Source of the DNA: Eubacterium sp. UBA3782
GTDB taxonomy: Bacteria; Bacillota; Clostridia; Lachnospirales; Lachnospiraceae
NCBI GenBank assembly: GCA_002368795.1
Contig: DFFG01000016.1
Location: 1 to 6,373 of the forward strand
DNA: 6,373 nt
Direction: 5' to 3'
A program made the position numbers and the translations under genes. The notes under the pieces were generated by a model. It did no database searches. It saw only the letters and a program-made list of their open reading frames with translations, and was not told where the DNA came from. Positions 1-5,837 of the stretch are shown here, in pieces. Position 1 is the first letter of the stretch, and the number at the start of each line of letters is the position of its first letter.

Positions 1-1
1 C

Positions 2-412
2 ACACTGTTCCCGGAGATGCAGGTGATGCTCTTCATGCTGATCCCGGTGAAAATGAAATGGCTTGCCATCGTGGACGCGCTGTTCTTCGCCTATGCGGTG
101 GTGAGCGGCTTTGCCTGGTTCCCGGAGAACCTGCTGCCCCTGGTGGCGCTGCTCAACTACTTCATTTTCTTCGGCGGCGAGCTTTGGAACCGCCGCCCGA
201 GGAAGGCCAGCGCCGCCACGGTGAACTTCCGGCGTGAAAGCGCGCGGATCCGCAGGGAACAGAGAGGGGAGCTTTACAAGCACAAATGCTCCGTCTGCGG
301 GCGGACGGACGTGTCCAACCCGGAACTGGAGTTTCGCTACTGCTCCCGCTGCGCCGGCTATCACTGCTTCTGCCAGGACCACATCGACAATCACATCCAT
401 TTTACGGAGTGA
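2..412 (+). CDS. 3' end of a membrane protein with a Cys/His-rich C-terminal tail (rhomboid-like, partial)
   Basis: Only the C-terminal ~136 residues are present; the frame is open to the left edge, so the start lies outside the window. The visible part has two hydrophobic segments, about bases 29-115 (a Met/Leu/Phe-rich run after FPEMQV, broken by KMKW, then a Leu/Phe/Ala/Val stretch) and about bases 128-178 (LLPLVALLNYFIFFGG). A basic stretch rich in Arg/Lys follows (bases 185-265), consistent with a cytoplasmic tail by the positive-inside rule. The tail ends in a probable zinc site: CxxC from base 287, CxxC from base 341, then a CxC and several His up to the stop. The FPE-x-QV membrane core resembles rhomboid-like multispanning proteins of Clostridia, but no catalytic Ser or His motif of rhomboid protease is visible in this fragment, so proteolytic activity cannot be claimed. 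It is followed by the tRNA unit and has no evident link to the sugar cluster. Confidence 0.75.
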   Translation, partial: TLFPEMQVMLFMLIPVKMKWLAIVDALFFAYAVVSGFAWFPENLLPLVALLNYFIFFGGELWNRRPRKASAATVNFRRESARIRREQRGELYKHKCSVCGRTDVSNPELEFRYCSRCAGYHCFCQDHIDNHIHFTE

Positions 413-465
413 CCGGGCAGTTGGAAAGGGATTCCAAAAAAATAGAAAAAAAGTAAAATTTATGC

Positions 466-494
466 TTGACCTTGCCGCACGTTTGTGCTAATAT
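466..494 (+). promoter_or_regulatory. Sigma-A-type promoter of the tRNA-Pro gene
   Basis: TTGACC (466-471) is followed after 17 bp by TAATAT (489-494). A perfect TATAAT overlaps it at 492-497, but that gives a 20-bp spacer. An A-rich stretch lies just upstream (436-460) and could act as an UP element. Transcription would start near 501-504, giving a leader of roughly 62-65 nt before the mature tRNA. The position between the upstream stop codon and the tRNA, with no other gene, makes tRNA expression the obvious role. Confidence 0.7.
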
Positions 495-503
495 AATCGG
501 GCG

Positions 504-522
504 GCAAGGCCAAGGGCTTTGC
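504..522 (+). other. Hairpin in the tRNA leader
   Basis: GCAAGGCC (504-511) pairs with GGCTTTGC (515-522) around a 3-nt AAG loop, with one G-U pair. It lies right at the predicted 5' end of the tRNA precursor. The remainder of the leader (523-565) contains a GAAGCTTC palindrome and an SD-like AGGAGGGG (533-540) with no reading frame worth calling after it. The hairpin may only stabilise the precursor before RNase P cleavage; no regulatory role is shown. Confidence 0.35.
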
Positions 523-565
523 TTTCAGATACAGGAGGGGCTTGCGAAGCTTCTTCTGAGTAGAC

Positions 566-641
566 CCGGGTGTAGCGCAGATGGTAGCGCGCTTGAATGG
601 GGTTCAAGAGGCCGCTGGTTCAAATCCAGTCACTCGGACCA
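566..641 (+). tRNA. tRNA-Pro (anticodon GGG)
   Basis: A complete 76-nt cloverleaf can be drawn by eye. The acceptor stem is CCGGGTG (566-572) with CACTCGG (631-637), containing one G-U pair. The D stem is GCGC (575-578/587-590) with a GG-containing loop. The anticodon stem is CTTGA (592-596) with TCAAG (604-608) around loop ATGGGGT, which places anticodon GGG at 599-601 with G37 after it. A 5-nt variable loop follows (609-613), then a T arm with TTC loop sequence (614-630). Discriminator A638, the C1-G72 pair and G37 are typical of bacterial tRNA-Pro. CCA is encoded at 639-641. It reads CCC and CCU codons. Transcription is from the promoter just upstream and ends at the adjacent hairpin. Confidence 0.95.
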
Positions 642-676
642 AAAATCCTCGATTTCGCAAGAAATCGAGGATTTTT
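641..676 (+). terminator. Rho-independent terminator of tRNA-Pro, nearly symmetric
   Basis: A perfect 16-bp inverted repeat, 641-656 with 661-676, closes on a GCAA tetraloop (GNRA type). The 3' arm ends in five T's followed by CTTG. The 5' arm begins with five A's, the first being the last base of the tRNA CCA. Because of these flanking A and T tracts the hairpin can also work on the minus strand, where it would stop transcripts coming from the AraC/hydrolase-remnant side. Confidence 0.9.
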
Positions 677-687
677 CTTGTATTTGC

Positions 688-723
688 TTTTTTTGTTGCT
701 TGGATAAGGTATCAACAAAAAAA
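688..723. repeat. 11-bp inverted repeat in the tRNA/cluster junction
   Basis: TTTTTTTGTTG (688-698) is the exact reverse complement of CAACAAAAAAA (713-723), with a 14-nt spacer. It fills the gap between the tRNA terminator (ends 676) and the point where the minus-strand hydrolase remnant stops resembling its family (about 725). It is neither a convincing terminator in either direction (weak A/T stem, no T tail after it) nor a recognisable IS end. It could be the scar or recombination site of whatever truncated the hydrolase gene; that is inference. Confidence 0.4.
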
Positions 724-1008
724 CGAAACGGGTGCCCGCTGTACGGACAATCCCGTGGGAATCCGGCTCAGCCGGCTCAACCGAAAAGCTGCCTTCCGCT
801 TCCACGCAGCCGTAGACGTGATACCGGTAAACGCCTGCCTGCTCCGGAAGAAAACGGAGCCTGTAACAGCCCTTCCCAGAATAAAAGCCATCCACATTCC
901 AGGTCCTGCCGTCCTTTTCGATGGCGGCATGAAGCGGGATCTGCACAAACGATCCCTTCGGCTCGGCTGACGAAAAGACAAGTTCGAACCATTCGTATTG
1001 CGTCATGC

Positions 1009-2214
1009 TCATAGTCTCTCCTCCGTTACCTCGGTTGGGGTATAACGGTCACGGTATTCTTTCGGCGTCATATGCTTGACCTGCTTAAAGATCTTTCCGA
1101 AATAGCTCTGATTCGGAAAGTGCACATACTCGGCGATCTCCGGCAGGGATAGTCTGGAATAGATCAGAAGATTTGCCGCCCGGAATACACGCTCCTCATT
1201 GATGTAATCTTGCAGACATTGGCCGGTCTCCTTTTTAAAGAGCTTCGAAAGATAGGTCGGGCTGATCCCCAGCGCCTCGGCCACATCCTCCAGATAGATC
1301 TTCTCCCGGTAGTGCTTGCGCACATAGTCCTTGCAGCGCTCCACATGGCCTGAGCCGCGGGGCTTCTCCAAATGCTGCCGCACCCGGACCGTCAGCTCTT
1401 CAATGGCCCGGTTCCGATAATGGAGCAAATGCGCGGGATCCTGGGTGGTGTCGCATTTCTGAATGTAGTACCCGCTCAGACGATAGCCCTCCTCCGGGGA
1501 GATCCCGCCTTCGATCGCGGCGCGGGTACAGAGTGAAATGCCGATGATCGCCAGATTCCGCCAGTGTCCATACTCCGCGGCAGAGAGCCGACCGGTATCC
1601 CGATCCATGTTTTCAGCCAGACGGATCGCGTCCTCCGCGCGTCCCTCCCGGATGGCCTGCATTAGAAGCCTTTCCTCGTAATAGCTGTGGCGGAAGGCGA
1701 TGTCGTCATTCTCCGCCTCTTCCTTCAGCACAAAGCTGACCTGCTCTGTGTAGAAGTTCTTTTCCCCCACGCTGATGATCTGGTTGAGATGCATCAGTTC
1801 TTCATTTTCCAGATTCCCGTTTTTGAGTGCGGAGTTTGTCAGCAGGATCATGTTCCGGATCTCCGAAAGCGAAAAGCTGGGAAGGCTGCGGGCGCTGGAT
1901 GCGTCGATGCCATAGCTTTCGTATAATTGACGGCGTTTCATTGCGCTGCGCTTTTCGCTGCACATGGGTCCCATGTACAGATAGCCCTCACCGGCGTGAA
2001 GCGCCGCAAAGAAAACGCCGTTTTTCTCTTTGTTCAGATAGGGGGCTTTCTGACCGGCGATCCCGGTGCGCAGCATGTCCCGCAGCGGGACCGACTGCAT
2101 GAGCGGACTGTCCTGAACGCTGTCAAAGAACGCGACCAGACTGCCGTCCGGCGCTTCATAGACAAGATCGACTTTGATCACCGAGCAAAGCATCCGGATG
2201 TGGTTTTCAGCCAT
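1009..2214 (-). CDS. AraC-family transcriptional regulator
   Basis: The product is 401 residues. The C-terminal ~100 (about 291-391) form a typical two-helix-turn-helix AraC/XylS DNA-binding domain: CKDYVRKHYREKIYLEDVA, then ALGISPTYLSKLFKKETG with the first recognition helix at about 318-328, and FPNQSYFGKIFKQ with the second at about 366-378, closing with the family signature MTPKEYRDRY. The N-terminal ~270 residues are a long, largely helical region of a type common in Clostridia sugar-operon regulators; I recognise no cupin motif, so the ligand is unknown. The start ATG at 2212-2214 has AGGGAGG at 2223-2229 about 8 nt upstream. It diverges from the alpha-L-rhamnosidase gene with a 141-bp shared promoter region, and probably activates that operon in response to a glycan-derived sugar. 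Its stop overlaps the start of the hydrolase remnant by 4 bp, so the two were translationally coupled. Class certain; inducer and targets inferred. Confidence 0.93.
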   Translation of the reverse strand: MAENHIRMLCSVIKVDLVYEAPDGSLVAFFDSVQDSPLMQSVPLRDMLRTGIAGQKAPYLNKEKNGVFFAALHAGEGYLYMGPMCSEKRSAMKRRQLYESYGIDASSARSLPSFSLSEIRNMILLTNSALKNGNLENEELMHLNQIISVGEKNFYTEQVSFVLKEEAENDDIAFRHSYYEERLLMQAIREGRAEDAIRLAENMDRDTGRLSAAEYGHWRNLAIIGISLCTRAAIEGGISPEEGYRLSGYYIQKCDTTQDPAHLLHYRNRAIEELTVRVRQHLEKPRGSGHVERCKDYVRKHYREKIYLEDVAEALGISPTYLSKLFKKETGQCLQDYINEERVFRAANLLIYSRLSLPEIAEYVHFPNQSYFGKIFKQVKHMTPKEYRDRYTPTEVTEERL

Positions 2215-2245
2215 GAGCAGGCCCTCCCTGTTCTGCGTTCTTTTT

Positions 2246-2320
2246 CTTCATTCTATCACAGGAACGAAAAAATAAAAACAAAAAATACAAGAAAAGGATA
2301 TCAATCTTCTTCTATCCGTG
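2246..2320. promoter_or_regulatory. Possible regulator-binding repeats in the divergent promoter region
   Basis: Two imperfect direct copies occur: CTTCATTCTATCACAG at 2246-2261 and CTTCTTCTATCCGTG at 2306-2320, sharing TTCTATC about 60 bp (roughly six helical turns) apart. An inverted pair, ATATCA (2298-2303) with TGATAT (2319-2324), surrounds the candidate -10 region of the rhamnosidase operon. AraC-family proteins often bind direct repeats, sometimes with looping between distant sites, so these are candidate operators. The region is AT-rich, so chance repeats are likely. Confidence 0.25.
2250..2255 (-). promoter_or_regulatory. Candidate -10 box of the AraC regulator gene
   Basis: Read on the minus strand, TAGAAT lies 36-41 bp upstream of the AraC start codon, which would give a 5' leader of roughly 29 nt. 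The -35 region 17 bp further up is only TTTTTA, within a long T-rich tract, so the match is weak overall. It is proposed from position and the -10 sequence alone. Confidence 0.35.
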
Positions 2321-2321
2321 A

Positions 2322-2327
2322 TATGAT
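2322..2327 (+). promoter_or_regulatory. Candidate -10 box of the rhamnosidase operon
   Basis: TATGAT lies 28-33 bp before the start codon at 2356, giving a leader of about 20 nt that just holds the ribosome binding site. No good -35 hexamer lies 16-18 bp upstream (TATCAA at 2299-2304 is the 17-bp option). That is what one expects of an activator-dependent promoter served by the divergent AraC protein, but it could also mean the call is wrong. Confidence 0.4.
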
Positions 2328-2343
2328 GCATGCGAAATACAAG

Positions 2344-2349
2344 AGGAGG
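2344..2349 (+). promoter_or_regulatory. Ribosome binding site that sets the rhamnosidase start
   Basis: A perfect AGGAGG lies 6 nt before ATG 2356 and 9 nt before a second in-frame ATG at 2359. The reading frame is open much further upstream, to 1927, but that part lies inside the AraC gene on the other strand and has no family similarity, so translation should start here. An in-frame ATG at 2329 lies upstream of this site and lacks one of its own. Confidence 0.85.
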
Positions 2350-2355
2350 CAGACT

Positions 2356-4551
2356 ATGATGCCGGAAGAAAAGGGACAGTGGATCCGCGCGTCAGCCCGG
2401 ACGCCCGAGCTGACGGGAAAAACTCATCTCTGTTATTTTCGCAAGACGCTGGAGCTTGCCGAAGTGCCGGAGCATTTGATGCTGACCGTTTCGGCCGATT
2501 CCCGGTATAAGCTGAGCTGCAACGGAAGCTTGATTCAGGTCGGCCCCTGCAAGGGGGATGATCAGCTGCGCTTTTCGGACACGATCGACCTTGCCCCCTA
2601 TCTCAAGATCGGAAAGAACAGCCTGGCAGCGGAGCTGCTCTGCCTCAGCCGGGACCCCTGGAACAGCAACCACGGCCTGTTCACGGCAGGACTCCATGGC
2701 CTGTATGTGGAAGGCGTCGAGGCCGAGGGCTGGCGTTGCCGGATTGACCAGCATACAGCCTTCCCGCCCGAGGAGGAGGGCTTCTCACCGCTGCATATCC
2801 ACGAGATCGCACAGGGCGATCCCGCCTGCGCGCGCTGGCGGGAGCCAGGTTTTGATGACGGCAGCTGGGAACTTGCCGCGGTCTGTGCGCCTGACGAGGT
2901 GCCGACGGTGCTGCGCGGGGAAAAGCTGCGGCAGCGTGCGATCCCCCAGATGGAGAGAAAGCCCCGCCGCTTTACGCTCCCTGTCCGGACGATCCCGGCC
3001 CACAGCAGGCACAGCTTTGTCCTTGACGCAGGAGAGGAAATGTGCGCCTTCCTGCAGCTCGCCCTCAGCGGTGGAAAGGCCGCGGAGATCGAGCTTCTGT
3101 ACAGCGAGTGTTACGTGCTGCCGGAGGGGAAAGGCAATCGCCTCGACAGCGTGAACGGCCATCTGGAGGGCTATGCGGACCGCTACACCGTTGGCGGCTT
3201 TGACGGCGAGCGCTATGAGCCCTTCTGGTTTCGAACCTTCCGCTTCCTTCGTGTCACCGTGCAGACCGCGGACGAGCCGCTGACGCTGGAAGATCTCAGC
3301 TATGAGGAGACCGGCTATCCCCTGGAGGTCAGGACCTCTGTCACGACCTCCGATCCGAGCTTTGCGCCGATCTGGGACATCAGCCTGCGGACTCTGCGCA
3401 GATGCATGCACGACACCTATATGGACTGCCCCTTCTATGAGCAGCTGCAGTATGTTCAGGACACCCGTTCCGAGATCCTGTACACTTACGCCGTTTCCGG
3501 GGATGATCGGCTGGCGCGGCAGGCCATCGATGATTTCAGCCGCTCCCAGCGGCCGGAGGGGCTGCTCAACGCCTGTTATCCCAATAAGAACGCCAATGTG
3601 ATCCCCGGCTTTTCGATCTATTTCATCCTGATCCTTCACGACCACATGATGTATTTCGGAGACCGGGATCTGATCCGGCGCTATCTCCTGACGGTGACGC
3701 GGATCCTCAACTATTTCAAAGGCCGCTGCACAGAGGCCGGACTGCTGGACAAGGTCGGCGGTGTGAACGGGAAAGCGCCGCTCTGGTCCTTCATCGACTG
3801 GGCGGCGGAGTGGATGCCCACTTCCGGGATGCCGACAGCGGGGCTCTACGGTCCGATCACCATGGAAAGCCTCCTCTGGCTGTATGGACTGCAGAAAGCG
3901 TCGGAACTGGCAGACTGGATCGGAGAGACGGCACAGGCCGTTGACTGGCGCCATCAGGCAGAGACCCTTCGCCTTGCGATCCGCCAAAACTGCATGGATG
4001 AAAGCGGCATGCTTACCGATGGACTGGGCAGGACGGAGATCAGCCAGCACGCGCAGGTCTTCGGCGTGCTGACCGGAACCCTGACAGAGGCGGAAGGGCG
4101 GAGAAACCTGCTGCGCACGGTGGGGGATCGGACGATCACCCAGTGCACCGTGGCCATGTGCTTTTACCTGTTCCGCGCGCTGGAGCAGGTGGATCTGTAC
4201 GAATATACGGAGGAATACTGGAACATCTGGCGGGAAATGGTGCAAAACGGCTGTACGACCTGTGTGGAATCGCCGGGGAGCTATGCCCGCTCCGAGTGCC
4301 ACGCCTGGGGTTCTCTGGCGCTCTATGAGCTGCCCTCCGCCATCCTGGGTGTGCGTCCTGCCGCGCCGGGATATGAGACGATCGAAGTATGTCCCCATCC
4401 GGCGAAGCTGACCGAAGCTTCCGGAACCGTCCATACGCCAAAGGGCGATCTGCAGGTATGTTGGAAGCGTACAAACGGAGAACTTCATCTTTCAATCGGC
4501 GGAGATCCGGAAGCAGTGAGGCGAATTGTCTCAAACAAAGAACAAAAATAG
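2356..4551 (+). CDS. Glycoside hydrolase family 78-type alpha-L-rhamnosidase
   Basis: The enzyme (731 residues) should release terminal alpha-L-rhamnose from plant glycans or glycosides by an inverting mechanism. Domains in order: an N-terminal beta-sandwich (about 1-130, with SADSRYKLSCNG and LAPYLKIGKNSL), a region with FDDGSWELA (166-174), a concanavalin-like domain (about 205-305, ending YEPFWFRTFRFLRVTV), an (alpha/alpha)6 catalytic barrel (about 325-660) and a C-terminal beta domain (LGVRPAAPGYETIEVCPHP). In the motif starting DCPFYEQ, Asp357, Glu362 and Asp369 keep exactly the 5- and 12-residue spacing of Asp567, Glu572 (general acid) and Asp579 in the Bacillus GH78 enzyme RhaB, as I recall that numbering. 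Glu638 in TTCVE is the likely general base, followed by SECHAWG. The YEQLQY form differs from the commoner R-D-E version. No signal peptide is seen, so it acts on imported substrate. It is the first gene of the plus-strand run, divergent from araC. Family firm; exact substrate unknown. Confidence 0.9.
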   Translation: MMPEEKGQWIRASARTPELTGKTHLCYFRKTLELAEVPEHLMLTVSADSRYKLSCNGSLIQVGPCKGDDQLRFSDTIDLAPYLKIGKNSLAAELLCLSRDPWNSNHGLFTAGLHGLYVEGVEAEGWRCRIDQHTAFPPEEEGFSPLHIHEIAQGDPACARWREPGFDDGSWELAAVCAPDEVPTVLRGEKLRQRAIPQMERKPRRFTLPVRTIPAHSRHSFVLDAGEEMCAFLQLALSGGKAAEIELLYSECYVLPEGKGNRLDSVNGHLEGYADRYTVGGFDGERYEPFWFRTFRFLRVTVQTADEPLTLEDLSYEETGYPLEVRTSVTTSDPSFAPIWDISLRTLRRCMHDTYMDCPFYEQLQYVQDTRSEILYTYAVSGDDRLARQAIDDFSRSQRPEGLLNACYPNKNANVIPGFSIYFILILHDHMMYFGDRDLIRRYLLTVTRILNYFKGRCTEAGLLDKVGGVNGKAPLWSFIDWAAEWMPTSGMPTAGLYGPITMESLLWLYGLQKASELADWIGETAQAVDWRHQAETLRLAIRQNCMDESGMLTDGLGRTEISQHAQVFGVLTGTLTEAEGRRNLLRTVGDRTITQCTVAMCFYLFRALEQVDLYEYTEEYWNIWREMVQNGCTTCVESPGSYARSECHAWGSLALYELPSAILGVRPAAPGYETIEVCPHPAKLTEASGTVHTPKGDLQVCWKRTNGELHLSIGGDPEAVRRIVSNKEQK

Positions 4552-4571
4552 CAAAATAAGGATAGCATTAT

Positions 4572-4614
4572 AACTTCCTTTCCTTTACAATGAAGGCAAG
4601 GAAGTTCTTTTATT
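4572..4614 (+). terminator. Stem-loop between rhamnosidase and GH-A genes (possible partial terminator)
   Basis: AACTTCCTT (4572-4580) pairs with AAGGAAGTT (4598-4606). After a single T/C mismatch the stem continues as CCTT (4582-4585) with AAGG (4593-4596). The tail is TTCTTTTATT (4605-4614). The stem is AT-rich and the T run is interrupted, so termination may be incomplete. It could lower expression of the two downstream genes or stabilise the 3' end of the rhamnosidase mRNA. I see no clear separate promoter between it and the next start codon at 4631. Confidence 0.55.
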
Positions 4615-4630
4615 AGGATAGGAGGCGCAC

Positions 4631-5833
4631 ATGGACAATCGTTTTTACGGAGTCGGCGAACCCCTCATTCAGCGGCAGCGGGATCAGGGGATCGACGCGG
4701 CGGCGTATCTCGATCTGGTCAAAGGTCTGGGCTGCGGCGCGTACCGCAGCTGGATGCACATTACAGAAATCCTGCGTGACCCGACGACTCCCGACGCAGA
4801 GGAAGTTGAACGCCACAGGCGCTTGCTGGATCGGGCCTCCGAACTGGATCTTGAAGTCACCGGTATGAGCCACGAGTGGTTCCTTCCGGACGGCTGCAGA
4901 CAGCAAAAGGGCCACGCCATGCCGAAGCGCGATCTGCGCGAGGGAAGCCTGTACAGGCAGACGCTGGACATGCTGGAGCAGAGCTGGTTTACGATGGCAC
5001 GCCTCTTCCCACAGGTGGCGATCTGGGAAGTGGGCAACGAGTGGAACCTCAACGCCTTTCTGCACCCGGACGGCTTTCTGGACTCGGATATGTCCCAGCC
5101 CTTTACGGCGGATGAGAAGATGGACATTGCGGTGGACATGATGTACTTTGCCGCGCGCGGCGTCCGCCGGGGCAATCCCAAAGCGAAGGTCGCGTCCTTC
5201 TCTCCGGCACTTTCCACGCCCGGTCTGGGCGGGGACATGCCGGACTGGCTGCCGGTGATGTACGGCGTGGCCTGGACGCTGGATAAGGTCTACTCCCGCA
5301 TCAAGAGCGGAGAATTCTGGTCGTCGAATACAGACGATTATTTCGATCTTGTCGCCTGGCATCCCTATGTGTTCACCAACCGGGACGTGCCGGATGCTGA
5401 CCTGTTTCTGGATGTGGACGAGCCGGATCAGCTCTGGCGCAGCTACAATGATGCGGCATACAAGGTCATGAAAAAATACGGCGATGGGCACAAGCAGGTG
5501 CTGCTGACTGAGTCCGGTTTCACGGATTGCGGGAATCCAGAGTGGGAGCAGCGTTATGCCGTGTACAACAAAAAGATGCTGGAAATCGCGCGGGAGCTGC
5601 CCTATGTGCGCACGCTGCACAACTTCCGGCTCTTGAACGAAAACGCCATGCTGCGGCGCGGCGGCATCGAGCAAAACCAGATCGGTGGGCTGACGGAGGT
5701 CTACTTCGGCCTCTTCACCGATCCGGAGGCGGGCTGCCTGCCCCGGGCACGCGCCCTCGCTATTCAGGAATTGACCGGCAGTACTGCCGATTTGAACGAA
5801 ATTGGAAAGAGACTGGCAAAAAGGGAGGCATAA
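4631..5833 (+). CDS. Putative clan GH-A (TIM-barrel) glycoside hydrolase, family not assigned
   Basis: The product is 400 residues and appears to be a single catalytic (beta/alpha)8 barrel without signal peptide or accessory domain. The hallmarks of retaining clan GH-A enzymes are present in order: Arg39 in GAYRSWMH, the acid/base motif WEVGNEWN with Asn136-Glu137 at the end of strand 4, WHPY (His244), and LLTESG with Glu294 as probable nucleophile at the end of strand 7. Spacing between the two glutamates (157 residues) is in the usual range. It resembles GH39/GH5/GH10-like proteins in general plan, but I cannot place it in a numbered family. The start ATG 4631 has AGGAGG at 4620-4625, 5 nt upstream. 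It follows the GH78 gene and is 4 nt ahead of the esterase, so it likely cleaves a second linkage (perhaps a beta-linked glycoside core) of the same substrate. Fold class fairly sure; substrate open. Confidence 0.75.
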   Translation: MDNRFYGVGEPLIQRQRDQGIDAAAYLDLVKGLGCGAYRSWMHITEILRDPTTPDAEEVERHRRLLDRASELDLEVTGMSHEWFLPDGCRQQKGHAMPKRDLREGSLYRQTLDMLEQSWFTMARLFPQVAIWEVGNEWNLNAFLHPDGFLDSDMSQPFTADEKMDIAVDMMYFAARGVRRGNPKAKVASFSPALSTPGLGGDMPDWLPVMYGVAWTLDKVYSRIKSGEFWSSNTDDYFDLVAWHPYVFTNRDVPDADLFLDVDEPDQLWRSYNDAAYKVMKKYGDGHKQVLLTESGFTDCGNPEWEQRYAVYNKKMLEIARELPYVRTLHNFRLLNENAMLRRGGIEQNQIGGLTEVYFGLFTDPEAGCLPRARALAIQELTGSTADLNEIGKRLAKREA

Positions 5834-5837
5834 GATC

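Larger units (their letters stand above)
620..1012 (-). pseudogene. Truncated DUF5060-type N-terminal domain of a glycoside hydrolase, running antisense into tRNA-Pro
   Basis: Residues 1-96 (bases 1012 down to 725) look like the beta-sandwich DUF5060 domain that opens many DUF4038/apiosidase-like or related hydrolases: YEWFELVF near the start, GSFVQIPLHAAI, WNVDGFYSGKGCYRLRFLPEQAGVYRYHVYG, then a PDSHGIVR hinge. In the family a long TIM-barrel catalytic domain follows this hinge. Here the match ends at GTRF, and the last ~34 residues are Lys/Ser/Pro-rich sequence encoded by the inverted repeat, the antisense of the tRNA terminator and the tRNA T arm, ending at a TGA at 620-622. The start is well supported: ATG at 1010-1012 overlaps the AraC stop as ATGA and has GGAGGAG at 1018-1024, 5 nt upstream. 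It was therefore the second gene of an araC-hydrolase operon and is now almost surely non-catalytic. The domain assignment is by eye, with moderate certainty. Confidence 0.7.

Noticed and set aside
533..565. SD-like AGGAGGGG in the tRNA leader, suggesting a leader peptide
   Set aside because: The only nearby start is a TTG one base later, giving a five-codon frame; spacing and length are not credible.
641..676. The perfect 36-bp hairpin as an integron or phage attachment site
   Set aside because: A GNRA loop, flanking A/T tracts and direct contact with the tRNA CCA end fit an ordinary terminator; no second copy is in the window.
466..1014. Plus-strand open frames crossing the tRNA and the junction (also 581-970)
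   Set aside because: They translate a tRNA, a terminator and the antisense of the DUF5060 remnant; the products are low-complexity and family-free.
1927..2355. Upstream extension of the rhamnosidase reading frame, open from an ATG at 1927
   Set aside because: It lies antisense inside the AraC gene, has no family similarity, and the perfect AGGAGG is just before 2356.
2215..2355. Riboswitch or CRISPR leader in the AT-rich intergenic region
   Set aside because: There is no conserved aptamer pattern and no regularly spaced repeats; promoters and a ribosome binding site account for the space.
2785..4488. Very long minus-strand open frame opposite the rhamnosidase gene
   Set aside because: It is a by-product of high GC at third codon positions in the true gene; its product has no recognisable domain and it has no upstream ribosome binding site of note.
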